Shown in pieces: positions 1 to 8,873 of a stretch of DNA of 64,000 nucleotides. Position 1 is the first letter of the stretch. Each line of letters starts with the position of its first letter. A model generated the notes under the pieces. The model had not been told where the DNA came from, did no database searches, and saw only the letters and a list, made by a program, of their open reading frames with translations. This DNA comes from an uncultured Paracoccaceae bacterium (GTDB lineage: Bacteria; Pseudomonadota; Alphaproteobacteria; Rhodobacterales; Rhodobacteraceae): assembly GCA_945952025.1 (NCBI GenBank), contig CAMFGW010000002.1, positions 62,001-126,000 of the forward strand, given 5' to 3'. Both the position numbers and the translations under genes were made by a program.

Positions 1-18
1 CCGCACAGGCAGCCGCCT

Positions 19-474
19 TCATAGGTCACCGAACACCCCTGCGAGTATGGCGGCAAGTTCCGCCGCATCCCGCTCATTGAAGGCTGCGGGCTGATTGCTG
101 TCGAGGTCCAGAACGCCGATGAGGCGGCCGCCCGCGCCGAAAACCGGCACCACGATTTCCGACCGGGTGGTCGAGGAACAGGCGATATGGCCGGGGAAGG
201 CGTCCACGTCCGGCACGATCTGGGTTTCGCGGGTCCGGGCGGCGGCGCCGCAGACGCCGCGGGCGAAGGGGATGGTCAGGCAGCCGTGACCGCCCTGGTA
301 GGGGCCGATCTTCAGAAGCTCGGGCGCGGTCACGCGGTAAAAGCCGGTCCAATCGCTGCGGGGGTCCGAGGTGTGGATCTCGCACACAACGGTCGCCATC
401 AGGGCGACCTCGTCACGCTCGCCCTCGGTCAGCGACGCGATTCGGGCGGCAAGGGCGTCATAGTCCTGCATCAT
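19..474 (-). CDS. msrC: Free methionine-(R)-sulfoxide reductase (GAF domain)
   Basis: The 151-residue protein is a single GAF domain of the fRMsr (YebR/MsrC) type, a cytoplasmic enzyme that reduces free methionine-R-sulfoxide, normally with thioredoxin. The family's three cysteines are visible: C65 in GGHGCLTIPF, C75 in GVCGAA and C99 in GHIACSS. The surrounding GPYQG and SEIVVPV blocks also match the family. Keeping all three cysteines argues for an active reductase rather than a GAF sensor. The start has two adjacent ATG codons, and a GGGGGA stretch lies just upstream. The length is normal and the gene is complete. It is the first gene on the minus strand before the L36 and tRNA-Val genes, with no clear operon partner inside the window. 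Confidence 0.9.
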   Translation of the reverse strand: MMQDYDALAARIASLTEGERDEVALMATVVCEIHTSDPRSDWTGFYRVTAPELLKIGPYQGGHGCLTIPFARGVCGAAARTRETQIVPDVDAFPGHIACSSTTRSEIVVPVFGAGGRLIGVLDLDSNQPAAFNERDAAELAAILAGVFGDL

Positions 475-541
475 GGTCCCCCGGATAAGAGAAGGCCGCC
501 CGCGGTTGCCCGGAGCGGCCCTGATCTCGCTGATCGGCGGC

Positions 542-667
542 TCAGCCCTGACGGGCCTTGTAGCGCTTTTGCGTCTTGTTGATCACATAGACGCGGCCTT
601 TGCGGCGCACGACCTGGCAATCGCGATGACGCGTTTTCAGCGAGCGGAGCGAGTTCGCAACTTTCAT
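542..667 (-). CDS. rpmJ: 50S ribosomal protein L36
   Basis: This 41-residue basic protein begins [17 protein letters not shown] and ends KRYKARQG, which is the L36 of the large ribosomal subunit. It has only one cysteine and lacks the four-ligand zinc ribbon of classical L36, so it is the C-minus (zinc-independent) form usual in alphaproteobacteria. A strong AAGGAG ribosome binding site precedes the ATG. It is a stand-alone gene between the methionine sulfoxide reductase and tRNA-Val, on the same strand as both. Confidence 0.95.
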   Translation of the reverse strand: MKVANSLRSLKTRHRDCQVVRRKGRVYVINKTQKRYKARQG

Positions 668-726
668 CGGTCTCTCCTTCGCGGCGCGAAGAACGCGCGC
701 TAAAACGTGCCCGGACGGGCGGTGAA

Positions 727-801
<75 letters not shown>

Positions 802-865
802 GCCGTCATCGATCCCGCCTGTCCCAAAGAAGAAGGACGCGGGCGGAACCGCGTCGGTCCCGGGG

Positions 866-894
866 TCTATAGAAGAAGCCTCTGGCCGTTGCAA
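866..894 (-). promoter_or_regulatory. Sigma-70-type promoter of tRNA-Val
   Basis: On the minus strand a TTGCAA -35 box (889-894) and a TATAGA -10 box (866-871) are separated by exactly 17 bases, about 65 bases before the tRNA 5' end. The spacing and match are good for a housekeeping promoter. No transcription start has been measured. Confidence 0.6.
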
Positions 895-1007
895 GGGGGT
901 TCGGGCGGGGCTTTTGGTGCGATTTTCGGCACCATTCCGGCCCTTTGCGGATCAGTGCTTCCGGTCGGGCCCGCTTGGCCTTACGGTGCGTGCGACAGGA
1001 GCGCCCG

Positions 1008-1871
1008 ATGCCCGTTGCCGCCTTCCGGCTGACCGAGCCCGCCCGCCGCACGACGGCGGTGGTCTTCGCGTCGCCCCACAGCGGAAGGGACTATCCGGCC
1101 GCATTTCTGGGCGGAAGCCTTCTGGACCTGCGCCAGATCCGCTCGTCCGAGGACGCGTTCGTGGACGAGCTTCTGGCGCCGGTTCCTGGCTTCGGCGCGC
1201 CCCTTCTGGCCGCACTGATGCCGCGCGCCTGGGTCGATCTGAACCGCGCGCCGGACGAGCTGGACCCGGCGCTGATCGAAGGCGTGCGCAGTTCGGCCCA
1301 CAACCCCCGTGTCCTGTCGGGCCTCGGGGTCATCCCCCGCGTGGTGGCGGCGGGGCGTGCGATCCGATCGGGCAAGATGCCCCCGTCCGAGGCGCGCCAC
1401 CGGCTCGCGACCGGCTGGCATCCCTATCACGACCGGCTTCGGCGGCTCATGGATGAAAGCCTGTCGCTTTTTGGCCGGGCGATCCTGATCGACGTTCATT
1501 CGATGCCGCGCGAGGCGATGGATGCCTTTGCCCACCGGCCGGGGCGGCGGCCCGAGATCGTGGTCGGCGACCGGCATGGCGCCTCGGCCAGCGAGGGGCT
1601 GGTGCGCGCGGTCGAGGATGCCTTCCGGGCCGCGGGCTTTCAGGTCGCGCGCAACGCGCCCTTTGCCGGCGCCTATATCGCCCAGACCTATGGCCGCCCG
1701 GCGCTTGGCCAGGAAGCGGTGCAGGTCGAGATCGACCGCAGCCTCTACATGGACGAGGCGCGGGTCGAGAGGGACGCACACTTTGCGCCTTTTGCGCGGC
1801 GTCTGACGCCCGTCCTGGAGCGGATTGCAGGCCTGGGACGGGCAGAGGGCGAGCGGGTGGCGGCGGAGTAG
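1008..1871 (+). CDS. N-formylglutamate amidohydrolase family protein
   Basis: The 287-residue protein belongs to the N-formylglutamate amidohydrolase (FGase) family of zinc-dependent amidases. These hydrolyse N-formylglutamate in histidine breakdown or related N-formyl compounds. Family blocks seen are FASPHSGRDYP near residue 22 (with the likely metal-binding His), DLNRAPDELD near 80, ILIDVHSMP near 160, and VEIDRSLYMDE near 240. The ATG at 1008 is chosen because CAGGAG lies seven bases upstream and the FGase fold begins directly after it. An upstream in-frame start at 945 would add an unlikely Arg-rich leader. No hut genes adjoin it, so the exact substrate is uncertain. Confidence 0.85.
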   Translation: MPVAAFRLTEPARRTTAVVFASPHSGRDYPAAFLGGSLLDLRQIRSSEDAFVDELLAPVPGFGAPLLAALMPRAWVDLNRAPDELDPALIEGVRSSAHNPRVLSGLGVIPRVVAAGRAIRSGKMPPSEARHRLATGWHPYHDRLRRLMDESLSLFGRAILIDVHSMPREAMDAFAHRPGRRPEIVVGDRHGASASEGLVRAVEDAFRAAGFQVARNAPFAGAYIAQTYGRPALGQEAVQVEIDRSLYMDEARVERDAHFAPFARRLTPVLERIAGLGRAEGERVAAE

Positions 1872-1903
1872 GGGGCCTCGGGTTATCCCAGACCGGCCGG
1901 GCC

Positions 1904-2050
1904 GGGCGGGATCAGGAAACGCATCGCGTTTCCCCCGACCGTGTGGGAACGGTGTCGCTGGACCGCCGGCCGATGGCCTTTGGGCCACCGGCAGGGACAA
2001 ATGACTGGGCCTTCGCATGGTAGGGTCAACGGCCCCTGCCACCCGGAGGA
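1904..2050 (-). repeat. Multi-hairpin intergenic repeat, copy A (short)
   Basis: This convergent gap carries a shortened, inverted copy of an element also found at 7150-7362 and 12234-12450. Shared parts are the hairpin GGAAACGC-ATC-GCGTTTCC (about 1915-1933), a GGTGTCGCTGGACCG block, and a GCCGATGGCC/GGCCACCGGC hairpin (1969-1992). The middle of about 70 bases present in the other copies is absent. It fills most of the gap between two convergent genes. Confidence 0.75.
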
Positions 2051-2084
2051 CCCAGCCAATCTGGAGGGTCGCCAATCAACCCAC

Positions 2085-3419
2085 CTACCGGCCTGCGACC
2101 GGCCCTTCGGCGGCGGCCCCCAGCCGCAAGAGCGCCTCTTCGTTCAGCGCGCGGCCCATCAGCATCAGGCCGCAGCCCGGAATGGGCGTCGGCAGGGTCA
2201 GAGCGCAGAGGCCCATCAGGTTGCCGATTCGGGTGTTCCTGAGCGCGAGCAGGTTTTCACTGGAAAAATAGGCCGGGTCCGACGCCAACCGTGCCGCGTC
2301 GGGCGGCAGGATCGCCGACGAGGGCGCCAGCACCGCATCATAGGGCATCATGGCGATCGCCCAATCCTCGCGAATCGTTTTCAGGGTGCGCCAGGCGTCG
2401 ACGAAATCGGCGCCCGAGGTCGTCGCACCCTGCCGGAAGCGGTCGCGGACCGGGCCATACATCAGCTCGGGCGCGGCCTCGATCGTCTCGCGCCAGATCG
2501 CCCAGGCCTCGGTGGTGAACAGGATGCCCGCCAGGTCCATCGCGGTGCGCAAAAGCTCGAACGTGCCGTGCTCGACGCTCGCGCCCGCGTCCTTCAGCCG
2601 CTGGACCGCGCCGTCGAAGGCCGCCAGCGGTTCGGGGCGGGTGCCTTCGGTCGCCAGCGTTTCCAGGACCAGGAGCCGCGCGCCCTTCAGGCTCGCGCCG
2701 CGCAGGTCGGCGGGCCGGCCGCCCTCGAAGGCGGCAAGCATCAGGGCGGCATCCTCGACCGTGCGGGCCAGGGGGCCGATGGTGTCGAACCGCTCGACCA
2801 GGGGCACGGTGCCGGCCGGGGGCAGGCGGCCGTGGGTGGTCTTCAGTCCCACAAGGTTCATCCAGGCCGAGGGGATGCGGACCGATCCGCCGGTGTCCGA
2901 CCCCGCCGCCGCTGCCGCAAGGTCGAAGGCGACCGAGGCGGCCGCGCCCGAGGACGAGCCGCCCGGCGCCCAGGCCGGGTCGTTCACGTTGGGCGGCGTC
3001 GCGGTCATGGGGTTGAGGCCAAGGCCGGAAAAGGCAAGCTCGGTCATGTGGGTCTTGCCAAGGCAGACAAGCCCCTGCGCGGTCGCCGCCGCCAGGACTG
3101 CCGCGTCGCGGTCGGGAATCCGCCCGGCCAGAAGGCGCGAGCCCGCCTCGGTCGCGGTGCCTGCCGTGTCGAACAGGTCCTTCCAACTGATCGGCACGCC
3201 GTCGAGAGGCGAGCGCCGCTGCCCGGCCCGCGCGCGCTGTTCTGCGGCCTGGGCCTCGGCCATGGCGCGGTCCTCGGTCAGGCGGGCATAGATCAGGTCG
3301 GCCTGCGGGTGGGCGTGGATCGCGGCGAGGTACTCCTCGGCCAGCCACAGGGGGCTGAGTTCGCCGCGACCGATGGCGCGGCCCTGTTCCGCCGCCGACA
3401 GTCCCCGCCAATAGGTCAT
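2085..3419 (-). CDS. Amidase (amidase signature family)
   Basis: This 444-residue amidase-signature enzyme hydrolyses a carboxamide bond using a Ser-Ser-Lys triad. The catalytic lysine is in VPISWKDLFD (near residue 83). The glycine/serine loop WAPGGSSSGAAASVAF (near 155-170) and GSDTGGSVRIPS (near 180-190, with the nucleophile serine in GGSVRIPS) are intact. Family members include GatA-like, urea amidolyase-type and indole-acetamide amidases; GatB and GatC are not nearby, so this is likely a stand-alone catabolic amidase. The ATG at 3419 follows AGGGGGTGCAGG. Upstream in-frame codons would give an implausible Cys/Pro-rich leader and run into the divergent UbiH-type gene. Confidence 0.85.
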   Translation of the reverse strand: MTYWRGLSAAEQGRAIGRGELSPLWLAEEYLAAIHAHPQADLIYARLTEDRAMAEAQAAEQRARAGQRRSPLDGVPISWKDLFDTAGTATEAGSRLLAGRIPDRDAAVLAAATAQGLVCLGKTHMTELAFSGLGLNPMTATPPNVNDPAWAPGGSSSGAAASVAFDLAAAAAGSDTGGSVRIPSAWMNLVGLKTTHGRLPPAGTVPLVERFDTIGPLARTVEDAALMLAAFEGGRPADLRGASLKGARLLVLETLATEGTRPEPLAAFDGAVQRLKDAGASVEHGTFELLRTAMDLAGILFTTEAWAIWRETIEAAPELMYGPVRDRFRQGATTSGADFVDAWRTLKTIREDWAIAMMPYDAVLAPSSAILPPDAARLASDPAYFSSENLLALRNTRIGNLMGLCALTLPTPIPGCGLMLMGRALNEEALLRLGAAAEGPVAGR

Positions 3420-3529
3420 CCTGCACCCCCTGAACGGCGTCGAACGTGACGGCCTGCTACAGACACGGGCGAAGGCTAGCGGCATGGGGCCGCATGGACA
3501 ATCCCGGCCAGCGCGCGGCATATGGGGGA

Positions 3530-4756
3530 ATGGCGAACGATCGGCAGGATGTTGCAATCATTGGCGGCGGGCTGAACGGCCCGGCGCTGGCGCTCGCGCT
3601 GGCCGGGGCGGGGCTGCGGGTCACGGTCGTGGACGCGCGTGCGGCCGAAGAGAGGGCCGGGGCGGCGTTCGACGGACGGGCCTACGCGCTGGCCATTGCC
3701 TCGGTGCGGCTTCTGGGTGCGGTCGGGGTCTGGCCGGCGCTCGCGCCTGAGGCCCAGCCGATGCGCAAGGTCGTGGCCATGGACGGACGGCCCGGCGAGG
3801 CACCGTCACCCCTGAGCCTGACCTTCGACAGCGCCGAGATGGAAGAGGGCGCGGTGGGCCACATGGTCGAGGACCGCCATCTTTACGCGGCCTTCCTGCA
3901 AGCAATGCGCGACCATCCCAACATCACCCATCTGCCCGCGTCCGAGGTGGCGGAGCATCGCGCCGAAGCGGCGGGGGCGGTGGCACTTCTGGCCGACGGG
4001 GGCGCGGTTGCGGCGCGCCTGATCGTGGCCGCGGACGGGCGCGCATCGCCCAGCGCGCGGCGGGCGGGGATCGGGCGGACGGGGCACGGTTATGGCCAGA
4101 CGGCGCTGGTCGCGGCCCTGTCCCATACGCTGCCGCACGAGGGCGTGGCGCGGCAGATCTTCTTTCCGAACGGGCCCTTGGCGCTTCTGCCCCTGACCGG
4201 AAACCGCGTGTCGGTGGTCTGGAGCGAGACGGACGCGAACGCCGCCGCCATCGCGCGGCTGGACGACGGCCGCTTCCTCGAGGTGCTGGGGGGTCGGATC
4301 GGCGGGCTTCTGGGCGACATCACGCTTGCCGGCCCGCGCTTTTCCTATCCGCTTAGCCTGACGCTCGCCCACCGCTATGTGGGTGCGCGGCTGGCGCTTC
4401 TGGGGGATGCGGCGCATGGGGTCCATCCCATTGCCGGGCAGGGGCTGAACCTTGGCCTGCGCGACGTGGCTGTCCTGGCCGAGGTGCTGGTCGCCGCGCA
4501 CCGGCGGGGCGAGGACATCGGGGCCGAGGGCGTCCTTCAGCGCTACGAGTCCTGGCGGCGGCCCGATGCGACGCGGCTTGCGCTGGGGATGGACGGGGTG
4601 AACCAGCTTTTCTCGAACGACCTGCTGGGCCTGCGGCTCGCGCGGGATGCAGGCCTGTCGGTCGTCGGGCAGATCGGCCCCCTGCGCCGCGCCTTCATGC
4701 GGCAGGCCGCCGGGCTGACGCAGGAGGCGCGGCTTCTGACCGGCAAGGCGCTCTAG
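3530..4756 (+). CDS. UbiH/UbiF/COQ6-family FAD-dependent hydroxylase
   Basis: The 408-residue flavoprotein monooxygenase belongs to the UbiH/UbiF/VisC/COQ6 group, which hydroxylates the aromatic ring during ubiquinone biosynthesis. The N-terminal dinucleotide fold VAIIGGGLNGPALALAL is at residues 7-23. The second FAD motif GDAAHGVHPIAGQGLNLG starts at residue 292 and is the family signature. The middle has the usual VEDRHLYAAF block near 110. The ATG at 3530 is chosen because the FAD fold starts six residues later; an upstream ATG at 3494 is possible. It is divergent from the amidase and followed by a DUF5680-like gene. Which ring position it acts on cannot be told from sequence. Confidence 0.85.
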   Translation: MANDRQDVAIIGGGLNGPALALALAGAGLRVTVVDARAAEERAGAAFDGRAYALAIASVRLLGAVGVWPALAPEAQPMRKVVAMDGRPGEAPSPLSLTFDSAEMEEGAVGHMVEDRHLYAAFLQAMRDHPNITHLPASEVAEHRAEAAGAVALLADGGAVAARLIVAADGRASPSARRAGIGRTGHGYGQTALVAALSHTLPHEGVARQIFFPNGPLALLPLTGNRVSVVWSETDANAAAIARLDDGRFLEVLGGRIGGLLGDITLAGPRFSYPLSLTLAHRYVGARLALLGDAAHGVHPIAGQGLNLGLRDVAVLAEVLVAAHRRGEDIGAEGVLQRYESWRRPDATRLALGMDGVNQLFSNDLLGLRLARDAGLSVVGQIGPLRRAFMRQAAGLTQEARLLTGKAL

Positions 4757-4790
4757 CGCCGGTCGGCGGCCTGAAGGGGATCGGGCGGGC

Positions 4791-5264
4791 ATGACAGAGG
4801 ACCTTCGCAGATTCATGGTTCGGGCCAGGCACAAGGGCTATGCTGGCGCGGACGATGCGGCGACTGTCGAGCGGCCGCTTCTGGAAGGAAGCCTGCAGCT
4901 CGACTTCAGCGACGGGCCCTGGCTTTACCGCGATCTTTACTTCGGCATGCGGACCTTCACCGGCATCGAAACGGTCTGGCGGGCGGGCCGTCCCGTCTGG
5001 TCGATGGCCTACGCCGGGGGCATGACCTCTGACGGGGCGGACATGGGCGCGGTCTATGCCTTTCTGCGTGCGGCCCTTCGCGCCATGCCGGACGAATTCC
5101 CGGTCCGGGGGCCAGCAAGGTTCGACGACGCCTCGGGAAAGGCCGCGTGGAGCTACCGGATGAGCGCCGACGGCGACGTGTCGCGGTTCACCGGCGAGGA
5201 AGAGATCCTTCCGGGGACAGGGCGCGGCTACGGGCTCCGGTTCGCGGGCGGCCTGGTGTCCTGA
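4791..5264 (+). CDS. DUF5680-like small protein
   Basis: The 157-residue soluble protein resembles the DUF5680 family in its pattern of acidic YRDLYFGMRTFTGIE and VWSMAYAGGM blocks. That domain also occurs behind helix-turn-helix domains in some regulators. Here the domain stands alone, and no signal peptide, metal motif or catalytic residue is evident. It begins 34 bases after the UbiH-type gene and could be co-transcribed with it. Function is unknown and the family call is from memory of the motif pattern. Confidence 0.6.
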   Translation: MTEDLRRFMVRARHKGYAGADDAATVERPLLEGSLQLDFSDGPWLYRDLYFGMRTFTGIETVWRAGRPVWSMAYAGGMTSDGADMGAVYAFLRAALRAMPDEFPVRGPARFDDASGKAAWSYRMSADGDVSRFTGEEEILPGTGRGYGLRFAGGLVS

Positions 5265-5295
5265 CCACCGCGCCGCCCAAAGGGTCCCTTGCGGG

Positions 5296-5481
5296 TCAGT
5301 CGAGCGCCCGCGCCTCGGCCACCAGCATGATCGGGATGCCCTCGCGGATCGGGAAGGCGAGGTGCGCGGCCTTCGACACCAGTTCCTGCCGGGCGGCGTC
5401 ATAGCTGAGCGTCGTCTGCGTGACCGGGCACACCAGCGCCTCGAGCATGCGGCGGTCGAACTCGACCCGGTCGCTGGTCAT
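5296..5481 (-). CDS. Trm112 family protein
   Basis: This 61-residue Trm112/UPF0434 (YcaR-like) protein has [14 protein letters not shown] near residues 12-25 and [14 protein letters not shown] near 40-53, the two signature blocks. Bacterial members are small zinc-ribbon-like proteins of unclear role; Trm112 in eukaryotes activates methyltransferases. Only one of the two CxxC pairs of the eukaryotic form is hinted at here, as in most bacterial copies. Its start overlaps the upstream Lon-N gene by four bases (ATGA), showing translational coupling. Confidence 0.85.
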   Translation of the reverse strand: MTSDRVEFDRRMLEALVCPVTQTTLSYDAARQELVSKAAHLAFPIREGIPIMLVAEARALD

Positions 5482-6116
5482 TGGACCTGTCCCCCCTCAT
5501 CGGTCTGGATGGCATATTCCATCAGAACCTGAAGCGTCTCGCGCCGGGTGGCAAGGGTCGGCGCTTCCAGCAGGGCCTGCTTGTCCTCGGGCGAGAAGGG
5601 CAGGAGCATGGCGAGCGCGTTGACCAGCATCTCGTCCGGCGCCTCGCGCAGGCCTTCCCAGTCGGCGGACAGGCGGCGGGCGGTGAAATAGCGGCCAAGC
5701 TTGCCCAGGAAGCTGTCGCGGTCGAAGCGGGGGTCGGCCTCTTCGACCATGCGGTCGCGGTGAAAGGGGGCCCAGTCCACCTCGGCGCGCAGGTAGGGGG
5801 TGAAGCCCGGCACCTCTTCCGTCAGGCGGAAGCGGCTGATGCCCGACAGGACGATCATGTAGCGCCCGTCCTCGGTTTCGGTGAACGAGGTCACGCGGCC
5901 GGCGCAGCCGATCGCGGACAGCCTGCGCTGGCCCTCGGGCGCCGGGCGGGGTTGCAGGATGCCGATGAGCCGCTCGCGGGTCTTCAGCGTGTCATCGAGC
6001 ATCGCCAGGTAGCGCGGCTCGAACACGTTGAGCGGCAGGCGCCCCCGCGGCAGCAGGAGCGCCCCGGCCAGGGGGAACAGGGCGATGACGTCCGGCAGGT
6101 CGGACGTGACGGGCAT
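5478..6116 (-). CDS. LON peptidase substrate-binding domain protein
   Basis: The 212-residue protein consists of the N-terminal substrate-binding domain of Lon protease (PUA-like fold) without AAA or protease domains. Typical blocks are [20 protein letters not shown] near residue 10, [11 protein letters not shown] near 31, and [21 protein letters not shown] near 70-90. It sits between the thioredoxin-TPR gene and Trm112 on one strand, an arrangement I recall as common in alphaproteobacteria. A role in protein quality control is plausible from family and neighbours but unproven. Confidence 0.88.
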   Translation of the reverse strand: MPVTSDLPDVIALFPLAGALLLPRGRLPLNVFEPRYLAMLDDTLKTRERLIGILQPRPAPEGQRRLSAIGCAGRVTSFTETEDGRYMIVLSGISRFRLTEEVPGFTPYLRAEVDWAPFHRDRMVEEADPRFDRDSFLGKLGRYFTARRLSADWEGLREAPDEMLVNALAMLLPFSPEDKQALLEAPTLATRRETLQVLMEYAIQTDEGGQVQ

Positions 6117-6131
6117 GGGGCGCCTCCGCCG

Positions 6132-7040
6132 TCAGGACAGAAGAATCGAGGCGAGCTTGCGCCGGCCCTTCAGGACGACGGGATCGTTCGGTTTGAGTGC
6201 CTCGAAGATGGTCAGAAGCTGGGCCTTGGCCGCGCCCTCGTTCCAGTCGCGGTCGCGGCGCATGATGTCCAGAAGCGTGTCGATGGCAGCCTCGACCTGC
6301 CCGGCCGCGTGCTGGGCGAGCGCCAGGTCGAACCGCGCCTGCATGTCGGCCGGGTCGGCCGCGACCTTGGCCTGCAACTGGTCGAGCGGGCCCGCATTGA
6401 CCGCCTGACGGGCCAGGCCCAGCTGGGCGCGGGCCGTCTCGACCTCTTGCGACCTGGCGATCTTTTCGGGGGCGGCGCTCAGAAGCCCCTCGGCCTGGTC
6501 GAGGTTGCCGATGGCAAGGTGGCTGCGGACAAGGCCGCCGTAGGCCTTGGCGTTGTCGGGCTCTTCCTCGAGGATCGCGGCGAAGGTTTCGGCGGCGTCG
6601 GCGGCAGCGCCTTCGGCCAGCATGTCCTCGGCCGCCTGGATCGCGTCGGCCAGGCCGCCGTCACCGGCAAGGCCGGCCAGCTTGTCGACGAAGGCCTTCA
6701 CCTCGGACCCCGAGATCGCGCCCTGAAATCCGTCGACCGGTTTGCCTTGCCAGAAGGCATAGACGGTCGGGATCGACTGGATGCGGAGCTGGCCCGAGAT
6801 GCCGGGGTTTTCGTCGACGTTGACCTTGGCCATGGCGACCTTGCCCTTGGCCGCGGTTACCGCCGCCTCGAGCTGGGGGCCGAGCGTCTTGCAGGGGCCG
6901 CACCAGGGCGCCCAGAAGTCGACCACGACCGGGACGGTCATGCTGCGGTCGATGACCTCGGTCATGAATTGCGCTTCGTTGACGTCGCGGATCAGGTCGC
7001 CCCCGGCGGGGACTGCGGGTTTCTGGCCCAGTTCGAGCAT
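6132..7040 (-). CDS. cnoX: Thioredoxin-TPR co-chaperone (CnoX/YbbN-like)
   Basis: The 302-residue protein has an N-terminal thioredoxin domain with an intact WCGPC active site (near residue 55) and a C-terminal helical tetratricopeptide region (about 130-300), the layout of CnoX/YbbN. These proteins hold oxidised unfolded clients and pass them to GroEL and DnaK in the cytoplasm. The CGPC motif suggests redox activity, unlike E. coli CnoX, which has SxxC. The ATG at 7040 has GGGAG seven bases upstream; farther upstream in-frame codons lie inside the intergenic repeat. It heads the run with the Lon-N and Trm112 genes. Confidence 0.85.
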   Translation of the reverse strand: MLELGQKPAVPAGGDLIRDVNEAQFMTEVIDRSMTVPVVVDFWAPWCGPCKTLGPQLEAAVTAAKGKVAMAKVNVDENPGISGQLRIQSIPTVYAFWQGKPVDGFQGAISGSEVKAFVDKLAGLAGDGGLADAIQAAEDMLAEGAAADAAETFAAILEEEPDNAKAYGGLVRSHLAIGNLDQAEGLLSAAPEKIARSQEVETARAQLGLARQAVNAGPLDQLQAKVAADPADMQARFDLALAQHAAGQVEAAIDTLLDIMRRDRDWNEGAAKAQLLTIFEALKPNDPVVLKGRRKLASILLS

Positions 7041-7149
7041 GTCTGCTCCCTTCAATACGGTTTGGCCCAATATGCGCGTACGGCCGGGCCGCGCCAAGGG
7101 CCGGGCGGGGAAAAAAGGGCCGGGGGGGCGTGGTTGGGTGCGGGGTCGG

Positions 7150-7362
7150 GTTGGCAGAGGCGAGTGACTCTGCCATGCGGTGGCTTTGCCTTTTGTCCCG
7201 GCCGGTGGCTTAAAGCCACCGGCCAGCGCCCGCCCCGCCGATGGCGGGCGCTCCGCGCCCACCGGGGCAGGCGCCGGCCTTTGTTGTGAATGACACGCAA
7301 GGTCCAGCGCCATCGTTCCACGACGGCCGCGGGAAACGCGGTGCGTTTCCTTTTCCCGGCCG
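7150..7362 (+). repeat. Multi-hairpin intergenic repeat, copy B
   Basis: This 213-base copy fills the gap between the thioredoxin-TPR gene and exonuclease III. Four hairpins are seen in order: GGCAGAG/CTCTGCC; a long stem GGCCGGTGGCT/AGCCACCGGCC at 7200-7224; a GCGCCCGCC/GGCGGGCGC stem; and GGAAACGC-GGT-GCGTTTCC near 7331-7350. The block between the third and fourth stems is nearly identical to copy C at 12234-12450. Confidence 0.8.
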
Positions 7363-7372
7363 CCCGGCCGCC

Positions 7373-8161
7373 CTAAAGGTCAAATGTTGCGAAAACCGGC
7401 GTGTGGTCGGATGGCTGTTCCCACCCCCGCGCGTCGCGCAGGATGCGGCTGCCGTGCGAGGCGCCGGCGATGTCGGGCGTCGCCCAGACATGGTCGAGCC
7501 GCCGGCCCTTGTCCGCCGTGTCCCAGTCGGGCGAGCGGTAGGACCACCAGGAATAGAGAAGCCCGCTCGGGATATGCGCGCGCGTGATGTCGACGAAACC
7601 GCCGGCCTCCTGCACCTGGGCCAGGTGGTCAACCTCGACCGGGGTGTGGCTCACGATCTTCAGAAGGCCCTTGTGGTTCCAGACGTCATCCTCGCGCGGC
7701 GCGATGTTCAGGTCGCCCACCAGGATGGATTTCGACGGCCGCTCCGTCCGCAGCCAGTCGCGCATGTGGGTCAGGTAGTCGAGCTTCTGGCCGAACTTCA
7801 CGTTCTGCTCCCGGTCGGGAATGTCGCCGCCTGCGGGCACATAGAAATTGTGGATGGCCACGCCGTTCTCGAGCCGCGCGGCGACATGGCGCGCGTGGCC
7901 GAGCGTGGCGAAATCCTCGCCTCCCACCTCGGTCAGCGGGATCTTCGACAGGATGGCGACGCCGTTGTAGCTCTTCTGGCCGCGCGCGACATGCCAGCGG
8001 TAGCCGAGCGCCTGAAACCCCTCGCGCGGGATCTGTTCGGGCAGGCACTTGCATTCCTGCAGGCACAGGATGTCGGGCGCCTCGTCGCGCATCAGGCGTT
8101 CGACGATGGGGGCGCGCAGGCGGACCGAGTTGATGTTCCAGGTGGCGATGGTGAAGGACAT
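7373..8161 (-). CDS. xth: Exodeoxyribonuclease III
   Basis: This 262-residue exonuclease III / AP endonuclease of the EEP nuclease superfamily acts in base-excision repair. Active-site blocks are ATWNINSVR near residue 6, LQECKCLPEQ near 34, GDLNIAPREDDVWN near 150 and the C-terminal SDHTPVFATF near 250. The last holds the catalytic Asp-His pair. Length is typical for the XthA branch. It is followed on the same strand, across the repeat element, by the thioredoxin-TPR gene. Confidence 0.93.
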   Translation of the reverse strand: MSFTIATWNINSVRLRAPIVERLMRDEAPDILCLQECKCLPEQIPREGFQALGYRWHVARGQKSYNGVAILSKIPLTEVGGEDFATLGHARHVAARLENGVAIHNFYVPAGGDIPDREQNVKFGQKLDYLTHMRDWLRTERPSKSILVGDLNIAPREDDVWNHKGLLKIVSHTPVEVDHLAQVQEAGGFVDITRAHIPSGLLYSWWSYRSPDWDTADKGRRLDHVWATPDIAGASHGSRILRDARGWEQPSDHTPVFATFDL

Positions 8162-8318
8162 GGACTGGCTCCTGTCGAAGCCCCAGTCCTAGCGCCGGGA
8201 TCGCCTGCCCGCAACCGGCGGCAATCCGCAGGGCGCAGGCGGCGCGCCGCGCATCGGGCCTTGAAGGGGGCGGCCCGCGCGTGGCACATCAGGGGCGCCA
8301 ATCCGAAGGATGTTCCCG

Positions 8319-8870
8319 ATGCGCCTGTCGCCCCTTTTCGCTACCCCGGCCCTGATCGCCTTTCTGGTCGCGCCGGCCCTCGCCCGCCCCCTGAGCGAGG
8401 CCGAGGCCAAGGGCCTGACCGGCGCGGTCGATGCCTACCAGCGCGCCATCTCCAGCTCGGATGCCGAAAAGATCGTCGCCACCATCCCGCCGCGGGTCGT
8501 CAACGTCTTCGTCGGTGCGGCGGGGATCGAGGCGAAGAAGGTGCAGGAGACGCTGGTTGGGCAGACGCGCGAGCTGATGAAGTCGGTGAAGGTCACCGAT
8601 TTCGTCGTGGCGCCCGGCCCCTACGAGGGCACGGACGAGACGCTGGCCGACGGCTCGAAACTCGTCTGGGCGACGGTGCCGGCGCAGTTCGTGACCGAGG
8701 CGGGCGGCAAGAAGGCGCTGAACCACCAGCCGCTCTTCGCGGTGCTGGAAGATGGCACCTGGTATTTCAGCCGCATCGACGGCGAGCAGGCGCAGGCGCT
8801 GGTCGCGACCGCCTATCCGTTCGTGGCCAAGGTGAAGTTCCCCGCCCCGACCAGCGCGCCCGCGAAGTGA
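8319..8870 (+). CDS. Secreted protein of unknown function
   Basis: The 183-residue protein has an N-terminal signal peptide (MRLSPLFATPALIAFLVAPALA, cut after ALA near residue 22). The mature part has helix-strand content and a C-terminal LEDGTWYFSRIDG block reminiscent of NTF2/SnoaL-type folds, but I do not recognise a named family. The start at 8319 is preferred over 8310 because GAAGG then lies at a usable distance. The gene ends three bases before the GTG of the MFS gene, so the two are probably one transcript. Likely periplasmic. Confidence 0.75.
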   Translation: MRLSPLFATPALIAFLVAPALARPLSEAEAKGLTGAVDAYQRAISSSDAEKIVATIPPRVVNVFVGAAGIEAKKVQETLVGQTRELMKSVKVTDFVVAPGPYEGTDETLADGSKLVWATVPAQFVTEAGGKKALNHQPLFAVLEDGTWYFSRIDGEQAQALVATAYPFVAKVKFPAPTSAPAK

Positions 8871-8873
8871 CCC

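Noticed and set aside
981..2075. Long antisense reading frame across the N-formylglutamate amidohydrolase-like gene
   Set aside because: Such frames arise freely in high-GC DNA on the opposite strand of a real gene, and it has Arg/Pro-rich composition, no ribosome binding site and no recognisable domain.
5481..7289. Long plus-strand reading frame opposite the Lon-N and thioredoxin-TPR genes
   Set aside because: Both minus-strand genes have clear domains; this frame is their mirror and runs into the intergenic repeat.
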